NCBI GenBank assembly: GCA_003612395.1
Contig: RAYQ01000003.1
Span: 186,001-250,000, forward strand
Length of the DNA stretch: 64,000 nt
Direction: 5' to 3'
Origin: Parablautia intestinalis
GTDB taxonomy: Bacteria; Bacillota; Clostridia; Lachnospirales; Lachnospiraceae
The position numbers and the translations under genes are program-made. The notes under the pieces were generated by a model. It was given only the letters and a program-made list of their open reading frames with translations, was not told the DNA's origin and did no database searches. Below are positions 42,672 to 51,203 of this stretch, in pieces; position 1 is the stretch's first letter, and every line of letters starts with the position of its first letter.

Positions 42672-44171
42672 TTAAATCATGTATTCTATAATCGTCTTCT
42701 CATCAAGCTGCGGACTTCTGTCAAGAATTTTAGAAACAGAATAATCCTTCATCACCATAATCCGGTCGCTCATACCGATAAGCTCCGCCAGCTCCTCGGA
42801 AATCATGATAATTGAGACTCCTTTTTTTTTCAGTTCCTGCATCAGATTATAAATTGCTTCCTTCACGCCGATATCAATGCCCCGGGTAGGACAATCCATG
42901 ATAATAATTTTGGACTCGTTTCCCAGCCATTTTGCCAAAACCACCTTCTGTTTGTTTCCGCCCGAGAGTGTGGCGCAATAGGAATGAATGGAACGGAGCT
43001 TGATAGATAATTTCCCTGCCCAGGTCTTTGCCAGTTCCCGTTCATCCTTTGATTTGATGATTCCCTTGTTCACAAGCCGTGCCAGAGAAGGGAGGCAGAT
43101 ATTATCGTCAATTGGAAATTGAAGAATGATCGCTTCCGTATCACGATTCTTTGACATATATCCCATTCGTTTCTCCACAGCCACTTTCGGATTTGTAATC
43201 TGCGTCCCGTCAGCAAGGGATACCGTTCCGCTGTCCAGTTTTTCAATACCAAACAGGGCTTTGCCCAGGTCATGCATGCCGCAGTCGCTTAAGCCGCCGA
43301 TCCCGAGAATCTCCCCCTTATGTAATGCAAAGGTGACATCCTTAATCTCCGGCGCCACTAAGCCCTCCGCTTTCAAAACCACCTCATCCTCATAATCTTT
43401 CTCAAAATCAGACCGGTAGTAATTATCCGAAATTTCCCGTCCAACCATCAGTTCTCTCAAATCCTTAACCACCATCTTCTCCTTTGGCAAAGTGGCCACA
43501 AAGCGACCGTCCCTCATAACGGTAACGCTGTCACAGACTTGAATCAGTTCATCCAGATCATGGGTTATGAACATAACAGAGCCTCCATACCCCTTTACAT
43601 CCTCTATCACTTTATAGAGAATCTCACGTCCTCTGGTGGTAAGCGCATTGGATGTCTCGTCAATAATCAGGAGCCTGGGGTTATCGCACATTGCCTTGGC
43701 AATTTCCACAAGCTTGCGGTCCTCAAGATTTAACATGGTAGTCTGTACGGAAGGATCTATATGTTCCGCATATACATTTTTCAGAGCTTCTGATGCCGCC
43801 TGATTCATTTTTCTGTAATTAATCCCAAACTTGTCCTCAAACCGCTTTTCTTTATTCAGGAAAATATTGCACGCACCGCTTATCCCAGCAATAACGCCCG
43901 CCTCCTGGACCACCAGGGCAATCCCGTGGGCGCTTGCCTCCACAGTGGAATGGGGAATATATTCTTCGCCGTTAACATAAAGCGTCCCGCTATCCTTGTT
44001 GTATACCCCGGCGACCACAGAAGAGAAAGTGCTTTTCCCGGATCCATTTTCACCTATGAGACCACGAACCTCTCCCGCTCTAATCTCCATTGAGAAATCA
44101 GTGACTGCTTTAGTCGCGCCGAAAGTTTTGTAAATATTTTCAGCTTTGAGTAGTACTGTATCCACGCTCAT
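42672..44171 (-). CDS. Sugar ABC transporter ATP-binding protein (RbsA/MglA-like)
   Basis: A 499-residue double ABC ATPase. Domain 1 has a canonical Walker A (GENGSGKSTF) and Walker B LLIIDETSNAL. Domain 2 (from about residue 250) has a degenerate P-loop region (GGLSDCGMHDLGK, no GKT/S) but an intact LSGGNKQKVVLAKWL signature and IIIMDCPTRGIDIGVK, as in RbsA/XylG. First gene of the ABC operon, downstream of the operator-rich region. Confidence 0.92.
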   Translation of the reverse strand: MSVDTVLLKAENIYKTFGATKAVTDFSMEIRAGEVRGLIGENGSGKSTFSSVVAGVYNKDSGTLYVNGEEYIPHSTVEASAHGIALVVQEAGVIAGISGACNIFLNKEKRFEDKFGINYRKMNQAASEALKNVYAEHIDPSVQTTMLNLEDRKLVEIAKAMCDNPRLLIIDETSNALTTRGREILYKVIEDVKGYGGSVMFITHDLDELIQVCDSVTVMRDGRFVATLPKEKMVVKDLRELMVGREISDNYYRSDFEKDYEDEVVLKAEGLVAPEIKDVTFALHKGEILGIGGLSDCGMHDLGKALFGIEKLDSGTVSLADGTQITNPKVAVEKRMGYMSKNRDTEAIILQFPIDDNICLPSLARLVNKGIIKSKDERELAKTWAGKLSIKLRSIHSYCATLSGGNKQKVVLAKWLGNESKIIIMDCPTRGIDIGVKEAIYNLMQELKKKGVSIIMISEELAELIGMSDRIMVMKDYSVSKILDRSPQLDEKTIIEYMI

Positions 44172-44180
44172 CCCTCCAAA

Positions 44181-44405
44181 CTAAATTTATTAACTTTAGT
44201 AGTTAAAATATATCATTATATTTTAGTTGTGTCAACCATATAATTTGTATAATTATATATTTTCGTTGCTAAAACATAGATTTTAATGTGCAATATGTAC
44301 AAATATTAATTCCATTTTAGTTCATATTGCTGTGTATCATCCAAATTGTGTACTAAAATGTAATTTGCCATTTTAGTTCTCTGCATTCGATTTTAGTGAC
44401 TAAAT
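44181..44405. promoter_or_regulatory. Cluster of TTTTAGT operator half-sites
   Basis: This AT-rich region lies between the divergent ABC operon and LacI gene. It contains at least seven TTTAGT/ACTAAA motifs: 44193, 44220, 44268 (inverted), 44313, 44351 (inverted), 44369 and 44389. The last forms a palindrome ATTTTAGTGACTAAATG. The pattern suggests cooperative binding by the LacI regulator at 44688. The remaining 44406-44587 is AT-rich with no gene. Confidence 0.6.
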
Positions 44406-44587
44406 GTTTCCAATATAGAATTGCGGATTCTTTTTTTGGTAATTTTCTCCATAGCTGAAGCAAGGAAAAGCACATGGACCGATGTCCCAGGACAAATATT
44501 GAAAGACAGTACTGTCTATAAATTGACTTTTTAAACAATGCAGTTTAAAATGTTTAAAAGTTTAAACAAATTGAAAATATGAAAAAA

Positions 44588-44649
44588 GTCAGTACGCTCC
44601 GCGGACTGCCCTTATGTTAATAAAACGCTGACATGCTTCGTAAGTCAGC
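44588..44649 (+). repeat. Tandem REP-like palindromes (copies h and d)
   Basis: Two copies stand in tandem. A divergent one at 44588-44610 (core TACGCTCCGCG) and a good one at 44627-44649 (GCTGAC...GTCAGC) each precede a TTAT/AATAAAA tail. Copy d shows paired changes on both stem arms relative to other copies. They lie in the leader of the LacI gene. Confidence 0.55.
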
Positions 44650-44687
44650 TTATTTATTAAAATCTCAAGAAAAAAGAAGGAAACGCC

Positions 44688-45728
44688 ATGCGAGTGAAAG
44701 CAGTTCAAATTGCAAGAGAAATGGGAATTTCCAAGGCAACAGTATCTCTGGCCCTAAACAATAAGCCCGGAGTCAATAAGAATACCAAAAGAGAAATTCT
44801 TCTGTGCAGAGAACGCCTGGAGAATAAAGCAGCCAACGAGCGCAGGGAAGCCTCTGCTCCCAAAAAAGGAATTATAAAAGTAATAATAGCTACAAGGGGA
44901 TTGCGGATCGCACTTGATTCGGAGATGGATCTTTGGACAGATGTTCTGGCTGTGTTCGAACAGGAGGCGAAGAAACGTGGCTATCTGACAGGCATAACCT
45001 ACATTGATGTGCGCGCCGAATCCATCGACAAACTAGCGGATGCATGCAACGGCGAAGATATTTCGGGCGTAGTCCTTCAGGCCACAGAGCTTTACGAGGA
45101 AGATATTTCAAAATTTGAGAAAATCAGGCATCCAATGGTTATCTATGACAATGAGTCCACGGATCTGATTCACAATTGCGTTGTGGCAGACAATTTTCTT
45201 GGGGTGGAGCGGGCTGTAAACTGGTTATTCCGGAGAAATTATAAGGATATTATCTATCTGGCAAATGATATCGAAATCTATAACTTCCGCCAGAGACGAA
45301 AAGGATTCTGCGGCGCATTTTTAGAGCACAATCAAAACCCTTACCAGCCTGGAAGAATTGTGGAGGCTGGCGCCACGATCGAAAACGTTTATCACAAAAT
45401 GAACCGCTATCTGGATTTCCACGGACTGCCCGAAGCATTTATTATGGAAAATTACCAGGTGACAATCGGCACTATGCGCGCTTTAAAGGAACGAAGAATA
45501 GCAGTGCCGGAGCAAGTGGCGCTGATCGGTATAGATGCCCTTCCGTCTTATATGACAGGAGACTGTCAGCTTACGGCAGTGCGGATACCCCATACGGAGC
45601 GCGCCGTGCTTGTCATAATGCTTCTGGAAAAAGAGATAGCGGAGCAGAGCGGTACCAAGTCAAGGGTAATGACAGACTGCCGCTTAGTGGAGGGTATGAG
45701 TGTAAAAAGCAAATATAATGGTAAATGA
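44688..45728 (+). CDS. LacI family regulator of the ABC operon
   Basis: A 346-residue LacI-type regulator with HTH AVQIAREMGISKATVSLALN, an unusually short hinge region, and a periplasmic-binding-like sensor domain (VVADNFLGVERAVNWLFRR; GIDALPSYMTGDCQLTAVRI). It is divergent from the ABC transporter operon across 516 bases packed with TTTTAGT sites, so it likely represses that operon. AGAAGG lies seven bases before the ATG. Confidence 0.9.
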   Translation: MRVKAVQIAREMGISKATVSLALNNKPGVNKNTKREILLCRERLENKAANERREASAPKKGIIKVIIATRGLRIALDSEMDLWTDVLAVFEQEAKKRGYLTGITYIDVRAESIDKLADACNGEDISGVVLQATELYEEDISKFEKIRHPMVIYDNESTDLIHNCVVADNFLGVERAVNWLFRRNYKDIIYLANDIEIYNFRQRRKGFCGAFLEHNQNPYQPGRIVEAGATIENVYHKMNRYLDFHGLPEAFIMENYQVTIGTMRALKERRIAVPEQVALIGIDALPSYMTGDCQLTAVRIPHTERAVLVIMLLEKEIAEQSGTKSRVMTDCRLVEGMSVKSKYNGK

Positions 45729-46158
45729 TAACAAAAAACCGGCGCTGTTCCTTATTCTTATTGGACGCCGCGCCAATTGCTGATGGGATTTCCGCCAGGA
45801 GCCTGCCCCCGGTGGAATACGCCGGGACTTGCGGGATGTCCGGGTGTACCGGCAAAAGGCATTAAGCCTGATGCGTCCGTGATATGAAATGCGATGAGAA
45901 CCCGGGCATTTCTATGCGGGCGCCTCTGTGTACAGTATGGATTAACAAACTATCAGGGTTCTGAAGTATCAGCACCCGGAACAGACTACTTTTCTTTTTC
46001 GCGTTAGTCAGTAACACCTTCTTTTCTATTTTTCTGGAAATTCAATCCTAATTATGCTAAACTATATTTTGTATATTTGCGTTTAGGAATCACGACATAT
46101 AGAGGAAAGCAATAAATATATTTTTGATTGCAAATTTTTTGAGAGGTGTCTGTATATT
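45729..46158. other. Intergenic region before the restriction island
   Basis: This gap has no gene I can support. 45760-45940 is GC-rich and only short frames run through it; it may be the remnant of a displaced gene. Composition then drops sharply to AT-rich from about 46000, which marks the left side of the restriction-modification island. A TATATTTTGTATATTTG tract near 46060-46080 could be its promoter. Confidence 0.35.
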
Positions 46159-47433
46159 ATGGCAAAGAAAGAACCGAAAACAGATTTTTGGGTATATGAA
46201 TTGTTAAAAGAGGCAAATATAAGTTTAGAACCCCAGGGGAGTACAATTAAAGAAATTAACGAGGCTTTAAAAACCGCCAGCAAAAGAGGAACGGGAAATT
46301 CCGGTTATCCTGAATTTGTCGGCGTTGTAAAAGACTATTTGATCGTAATTGAAGATAAAGCAGATATAGCCAAACATAAAAAATTAGACGGCAGCGTTAT
46401 TAGTTTTGAAGTCTCATCTGTCACTGAATATGCAGTAAATGGCGCCCTTTTTTATGCAAAGCATTTAGCAAGACTTACAACATATAAAAAGATATTTGCT
46501 TTTGGTATATCCGGCAATGCAAAGAAACATACTATAAGTCCCCTGTATGTTGATGAGACAGAGTATTACAGGGAATTGCCAGAAGTAGAGTCTTTCATTT
46601 CTTTCAATGAAAATAATATTGATGAGTATTATATCCGCGAAGTATTGGGTGAAACTACAGACTCAGAAAAGGAAACAAAAGAAATTCTGCGTGATGCTGA
46701 AGAACTGCACGAAGATTTACGGAATTATAGTGCATTAACAAATAATGAAAAACCGCTTATTGTATCCGGAATCCTACTTGCATTAAGGGAAAGAGAGCAT
46801 AAAAATTTTTCGATTGACAGTTTAAGTGGTGATACAGCGAAAACAGACGGGCAAAAAATTTATGATGCTATCTCTGATAATCTGCAAAGATCAAAGGTAG
46901 CTCCTAATGTAAAAAAAGATAAACTATTAACTCAGTTTGCATTTATCAAAGATAAAACGGCATTAAATGAGATTGATGAAACCCTTGGTAAGACTCCCTT
47001 AAAATACTATACGGAATTTCTTGATAATAAGATTTATAAAAGTATTAGATATAGTAATTCATCGGAGGATTATCTGGGCAGATTTTACGGTGAATTTATG
47101 AGTTATTCAGGTGGCGATGGTCAGGAATTGGGAATTATTTTAACTCCAAAACATATTACGGAATTATTTTGTGATTTGGCGGACCTGAAGGCAGATGATA
47201 TTGTGCTTGATCCTTGTTGTGGAACTGCCGGTTTTTTAATAGCGGCTATGCACACAATGTTAAATATGACAGATGATGAAAATATAAAAGACAGCATTAG
47301 GCGAACACAACTTCATGGCTTTGAATTACAACCGCATATGTTCACTATTGCCACTACTAATATGATTTTGCGCGGCGATGGCAAAAGCAATTTAGTAGAT
47401 TGTAATTTTTTGAAGCAGACAAAATACAATTAA
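46159..47433 (+). CDS. BcgI-like restriction/methylase subunit A, N-terminal part (frameshifted)
   Basis: 424 residues up to a stop caused by a frame change. The N-terminus carries a PD-(D/E)xK-type nuclease core: Pro51-Glu52 (SGYPEF) and Glu65-Asp66-Lys67 (VIEDKAD). A helical linker follows (to about 290), then the start of an N6-adenine methylase with motif I DPCCGTAGFL. The remaining methylase including NPPYS continues in the -1 frame from the T6 run at 47406-47411. Joined, the two parts give about 635 residues, close to BcgI subunit A. AT-rich, unlike its neighbours. Either frameshifted, phase-variable or recoded. Confidence 0.82.
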   Translation: MAKKEPKTDFWVYELLKEANISLEPQGSTIKEINEALKTASKRGTGNSGYPEFVGVVKDYLIVIEDKADIAKHKKLDGSVISFEVSSVTEYAVNGALFYAKHLARLTTYKKIFAFGISGNAKKHTISPLYVDETEYYRELPEVESFISFNENNIDEYYIREVLGETTDSEKETKEILRDAEELHEDLRNYSALTNNEKPLIVSGILLALREREHKNFSIDSLSGDTAKTDGQKIYDAISDNLQRSKVAPNVKKDKLLTQFAFIKDKTALNEIDETLGKTPLKYYTEFLDNKIYKSIRYSNSSEDYLGRFYGEFMSYSGGDGQELGIILTPKHITELFCDLADLKADDIVLDPCCGTAGFLIAAMHTMLNMTDDENIKDSIRRTQLHGFELQPHMFTIATTNMILRGDGKSNLVDCNFLKQTKYN

Positions 47434-47444
47434 AAGGCGCCACT

Positions 47445-48065
47445 GTGGGTATGATGAATCCTCCCTATTCCCAGGGTTCGAAGAAAAACCCTAATATGTA
47501 TGAACTATGCTTTACAGAACACTTATTAGATAGCTTGTCAGAGGGTGCAAGATGCATTGTAATTGTTCCACAATCATCTATGACCGGAATAAAATCAAAA
47601 GAGGAAGCGGCTGTAAAAGTCAATATATTAAAGCATCATTCATTAGAAGGCGTTATCACATTAAATAAAGAAACATTTTACGGTGTCGGTGTAAATCCCT
47701 GCATAGCCATTTTTACTGCCGGAATACCACACCCCAAAAAGAAAATTTGTAAGTTTATTAATTTTGAAGATGATGGTTATAAAGTCATGCCGCATATTGG
47801 TCTAATGGCTACTGAACCGGCAAAAGATAAAAAGCAGCACTTATTGGATGTATGGTTTGATAGAATCGATGCTGATACACGATTTTGTGTGAAAACTACC
47901 ATAGAAGCAACTGATGAATGGTTACATGGCTTTTATTATTTCAATGATGAAATACCTGCAGATGATGATTTTGATAAAACCGTCAGTGATTACCTTTCAT
48001 TTGAATTTTCCCTGGTAATGCAAGGCAGGGAATGCTTATTTTCAGGAGATGATAACGATGCTTAA
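47445..48065 (+). CDS. BcgI-like subunit A, C-terminal methylase part
   Basis: 206 residues from the first start codon in this frame, but the frame is open back to the T6 run. There the reading DKIQLKGATVG joins smoothly to MMNPPYS. Motif IV NPPYS is the adenine methylase catalytic tetrapeptide, followed by IVIVPQSSM and HHSLEGVITLN typical of N6_Mtase C-terminal regions. On its own it lacks motif I and would be inactive. It overlaps the specificity gene by eight bases (ATGCTTAA). Confidence 0.8.
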   Translation: MGMMNPPYSQGSKKNPNMYELCFTEHLLDSLSEGARCIVIVPQSSMTGIKSKEEAAVKVNILKHHSLEGVITLNKETFYGVGVNPCIAIFTAGIPHPKKKICKFINFEDDGYKVMPHIGLMATEPAKDKKQHLLDVWFDRIDADTRFCVKTTIEATDEWLHGFYYFNDEIPADDDFDKTVSDYLSFEFSLVMQGRECLFSGDDNDA

Positions 48066-49146
48066 ACTTACTGACAGGAAATGGGAGGCAATTCCTATTA
48101 TTAAAATTTTTGATAAGCTGGAAGCTGGTAAGGGAAAGGGTCTAAATCACTTGATTCAGGTTAAACAAGGTATTCCTTATATTGGCGCTACAAACCGTAA
48201 CAACGGAGTTATGTGCTATGTTGAAGATAATGAAATATCCCATAAAATGATACAGGATGGAAACTGTATAGGATTTATCAAGAATGGGGATGGTTCTGCC
48301 GGATATGCTATTTATAAGCATAAGCCTTTTATCTCAACAAATGACGTAATCTATGGTTATGCTGATTGGTTAAACTTATATACCGGATTATTTTTCGTAA
48401 CAGCACAAGATATGATAGAAAAAAAATATAGTCATGGATATAAACGCAATCAACAACATTTGCGTGGCGATAAAGTAATGCTGCCTGTAACGAATGCTGG
48501 TAAACCTGATTATAAATTTATGGAAGATTACATAAGAGAACTGAAAAAGGAAAAAATTGACAGATACTTGAAATACCTTAATAAACACGTAGCAAAAACA
48601 GAATACCAAAATATCCCTGCAATAAACGAAAAAAAATGGAAAGATTTTTTTCTAATTGATATATTTCCTGAAATCAAACGAGGAAAGCGTTTAAAAAACG
48701 AGGAGCATATTGCCGGTAGTATTCCGTATGTTTCCTCTTCTGCTTTAAATAATGGCATTGATGATTTTGTTGGCAATGAACGGAAAGTCAGAAAATATAA
48801 GAACTGTTTAAGTCTTGCTAATTCCGGTAGTGTTGGCTCATGTTTTTATGAACCATTTGAATTTATTGCCTCTGACCATGTGACACATTTACAAAATGAC
48901 AACTTTTCAATGTATACATATTTATTTATTGCAACTATGGCAAGGCGGCTATCAGAAAAATATAACTTCAACCGTGAAATCAGTGATACCCGCATTCGCA
49001 GAGAAAAAATATTATTACCGATTACAGATGATGAAACACCGGATTATGCATATATGGATCAGTTTATAAAAAATCTGATGGTTGAAAAATATAAACAGTA
49101 TTCAAAAAAGATTACAAGCAGGCATAAGGCACGGGCCGGAAATTGA
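48058..49146 (+). CDS. Specificity subunit of BcgI-like restriction system
   Basis: A 362-residue S-type protein with two target-recognition repeats, starting at KWEAIPIIKIFDKLEAGKG...IPYIGATNRNNG and KWKDFFLIDIFPEIKRGKR...IPYVSSSALNNG. It reads two half-sites and is close in size to BcgI subunit B. The ATG at 48058 (AGGAG nine bases ahead) is preferred over 48049. The final residues (RHKARAGN) are encoded in GC-richer DNA, suggesting the stop lies past the island junction. Confidence 0.85.
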   Translation: MLKLTDRKWEAIPIIKIFDKLEAGKGKGLNHLIQVKQGIPYIGATNRNNGVMCYVEDNEISHKMIQDGNCIGFIKNGDGSAGYAIYKHKPFISTNDVIYGYADWLNLYTGLFFVTAQDMIEKKYSHGYKRNQQHLRGDKVMLPVTNAGKPDYKFMEDYIRELKKEKIDRYLKYLNKHVAKTEYQNIPAINEKKWKDFFLIDIFPEIKRGKRLKNEEHIAGSIPYVSSSALNNGIDDFVGNERKVRKYKNCLSLANSGSVGSCFYEPFEFIASDHVTHLQNDNFSMYTYLFIATMARRLSEKYNFNREISDTRIRREKILLPITDDETPDYAYMDQFIKNLMVEKYKQYSKKITSRHKARAGN

Positions 49147-49319
49147 GCTGTTGGAGGGCGTGACTGCAGACCTTGTAACGGAAATCCCACTCCCATAAAA
49201 AACAGAGAGCACTCCCGGGCGGAAATTGGGGCCGGACACCGTAAATGCCCTGAGCAGCCCCAAAACACCTCCGGAAGTGCTGTCCATATATTTCTCTCAT
49301 CCTTTTTATAAGCAAAAAA
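49147..49319. other. Island right flank with inverted repeat
   Basis: A GC-rich stretch. One plus-strand frame running out of the S gene (GPEIELLEGVTADLVTEIPLP, stop near 49197) looks like the C-terminus of a displaced gene. AGCACT (49208) and AGTGCT (about 49271) with CCGG blocks inside form an imperfect hairpin that may terminate the convergent MATE transcript. Confidence 0.35.
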
Positions 49320-50693
49320 TTATCCTGTTGCTTCCTGCCGGCTCTTTACCGGGATCACCCCCAAAACCACTGCAAGAAACACTGTCATAAGCACCCAGGT
49401 AACCGGCTCCGTAATACTTGTGCCCCAAAAGCCAAACCGGGGAATCAGATACACGGCCGCAAGCACTTTCACCAAAAGTTCAATCACACTTGAAAGTACA
49501 GGCGCCACTTTGTAACCGATTGCCTGCATGGTCTCCCTAAGGCACATTAAAATCGTCACTGCCGGGTAAAAGGAAAACTGTATTCTCAGGCACATCACGG
49601 CGTTTTGAAGCATATCTGCATCCTTTGTTCCGGTAAGGAGCACCACCAGTTCCTTTCCCCAAAGCCACACCATGAAACAGGCCGCAGCCGCCCATAATAC
49701 TTCCACTCCCAAAACCTTTTTAAGCGTCCTTTTAATTCTTAAGATCTGTCCCGCTCCCAGATTTTGACCTGCAAAAACAGAATTGGCAATGGCAATGGTA
49801 CAGGCAGGTTCAAGGAGCGTTTCCATAATACGCCTTGAAACCGTAAAGGCTGCAATTACGCTCTCCCCCAGTCCGTTGGTTGAACGCTGAAATATCATGG
49901 TTCCCAGATCCACCACACAATGAACCAGCGCCATGGAAATTCCTGTGGAAAGTAATTCTCTCATCAACGCCTGCGGAATCTTAAAATCCTCCTTTTGAGG
50001 CAGGATGGCACGATAATTTTTGAAAAGATATCCCCCGCACAAAAGCGCTGAAATACCCTGCGAGAGCACTGTTGCCGCCCCTGCTCCTGCTACGCCTTTT
50101 TTCATTCCGGCCACCAGTGCAATATCCAGTACAATATTTAATAAAAAAGAGATAATCAGAAAATAAAGCGGGGCCTTGCTGTTTCCCACCGCCCTTAAAA
50201 TTGCAGCAAACATATTGTAGCAAATCGTACAGATCATTCCCATACAGACAATCGCAATATACTCATATGCCTGCTCAAAAATTTCCTCTGGCGTATTGAC
50301 AAACATAAGTAAGGGTCTCAAAAAAAGTAGTGAAATCACAGTTATTCCCAGCGTCACGCCAACATTCAGGGCCATCATCCCCGCAATGGAGCGCCGCAGC
50401 TCTTTTTCATTATGGGCCCCAAAGCAACGGGTCACCACCATACCGTAACCAATGTTCATACCGAACGCAATATGTAAAATAAAACTGTACAAGGCTACAC
50501 TTGCACCGATTGCGGCAATAGAGCTGTCACCTAAATTGTGGCCTACAACTATGGTATCAACCATGGCATATAGCTGCTGAAAAATATTCCCGATAAACAT
50601 AGGCACTGCAAAGCCAAAAATTAATTTCATCGGACTGCCTGTTGTCATATCCACAATCTGCATGTCTCTTTTTTGTTCATGTTTCGTTTTCAT
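49320..50693 (-). CDS. MATE family efflux transporter (second copy)
   Basis: A 457-residue 12-helix MATE exporter (DMTTGSPMKLIFGFAVPMFIGNIFQQLYAMVDTIVVGH is the NorM/DinF-like N-terminus in two pieces). The LGDSSIAAIGASVALYSFIL block and the second-half repeat LLSTGISMALVHCVVDLG support the call. It exports cationic or toxic compounds by ion antiport. Different subgroup from the gene at 17154. It lies directly right of the restriction island. Confidence 0.88.
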   Translation of the reverse strand: MKTKHEQKRDMQIVDMTTGSPMKLIFGFAVPMFIGNIFQQLYAMVDTIVVGHNLGDSSIAAIGASVALYSFILHIAFGMNIGYGMVVTRCFGAHNEKELRRSIAGMMALNVGVTLGITVISLLFLRPLLMFVNTPEEIFEQAYEYIAIVCMGMICTICYNMFAAILRAVGNSKAPLYFLIISFLLNIVLDIALVAGMKKGVAGAGAATVLSQGISALLCGGYLFKNYRAILPQKEDFKIPQALMRELLSTGISMALVHCVVDLGTMIFQRSTNGLGESVIAAFTVSRRIMETLLEPACTIAIANSVFAGQNLGAGQILRIKRTLKKVLGVEVLWAAAACFMVWLWGKELVVLLTGTKDADMLQNAVMCLRIQFSFYPAVTILMCLRETMQAIGYKVAPVLSSVIELLVKVLAAVYLIPRFGFWGTSITEPVTWVLMTVFLAVVLGVIPVKSRQEATG

Positions 50694-50772
50694 TCTAATT
50701 TATATTCTCCTGTCCTAATCCCCCTCTCCTGGCAAAGCGCCTGTTTTACTATAATAAAGAGCATACTCTGTT

Positions 50773-51135
50773 TTAGCAAAGAGCATGTTCAAAGGCCTTA
50801 AGCAGCTGTTCGCGGTGAAAAGGCTTGTCCACAAAGCCTTTTGCCCCGATCGCTTTTGCCCTCTCGTAAGTATCGTCATAAGCCAGAGATGAGGCCATAA
50901 TAATCCTTGCATCAGGATGGCTTTTCAGAATGCACTCAGCTGCATCAAGTCCGTCCATCCCCTGCATAATAATATCCATCGTAACCAAATCAGGCTTCAC
51001 TTCGTCATACTTTGCAATTGCATCCTCACCGCTTCTGCAAAATATTACTATCTCATAATCCGTACCTTCTAAAATATCACCTAACTGAACCTTTACCAGC
51101 CGTGAATCATCTACTACCATAACTCGTTTGCTCAT
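50773..51135 (-). CDS. Single-domain response regulator (CheY-like) 2
   Basis: A 120-residue receiver domain alone. The acidic pair is VVDDSR, the phospho-acceptor Asp is in LVTMDIIMQGMDG, followed by MASSLAYDD (Thr/Ser) and VDKPFHREQ (Lys). It has no output domain, so it acts through protein contact, as CheY does. Fourth gene of an operon with a hybrid kinase, another receiver and a CheX-like phosphatase. Confidence 0.9.
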   Translation of the reverse strand: MSKRVMVVDDSRLVKVQLGDILEGTDYEIVIFCRSGEDAIAKYDEVKPDLVTMDIIMQGMDGLDAAECILKSHPDARIIMASSLAYDDTYERAKAIGAKGFVDKPFHREQLLKAFEHALC

Positions 51136-51203
51136 TTTAGAACCATGCTCCCTTCATAACCTGCAAATTTGCGCCCACAGGCACAAACCTACGTGTAAAA
51201 AAT

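Noticed and set aside
45760-45940. GC-rich short frames before the restriction island (GHPASPGVFHRGQAPGG on minus)
   Set aside because: Only about 34 codons, no ribosome site and no recognised family; probably remnant or chance.
45880-46010. Possible T-box or other riboswitch
   Set aside because: A CAGGGTTCTGAAGTATCAGC segment looked tempting, but no T-box sequence or specifier arm was found and the downstream gene is a restriction enzyme.
46159-49146. Type I HsdR-HsdM-HsdS system
   Set aside because: No HsdR is present, and the nuclease core sits at the N-terminus of the methylase subunit, which fits BcgI-like enzymes better.
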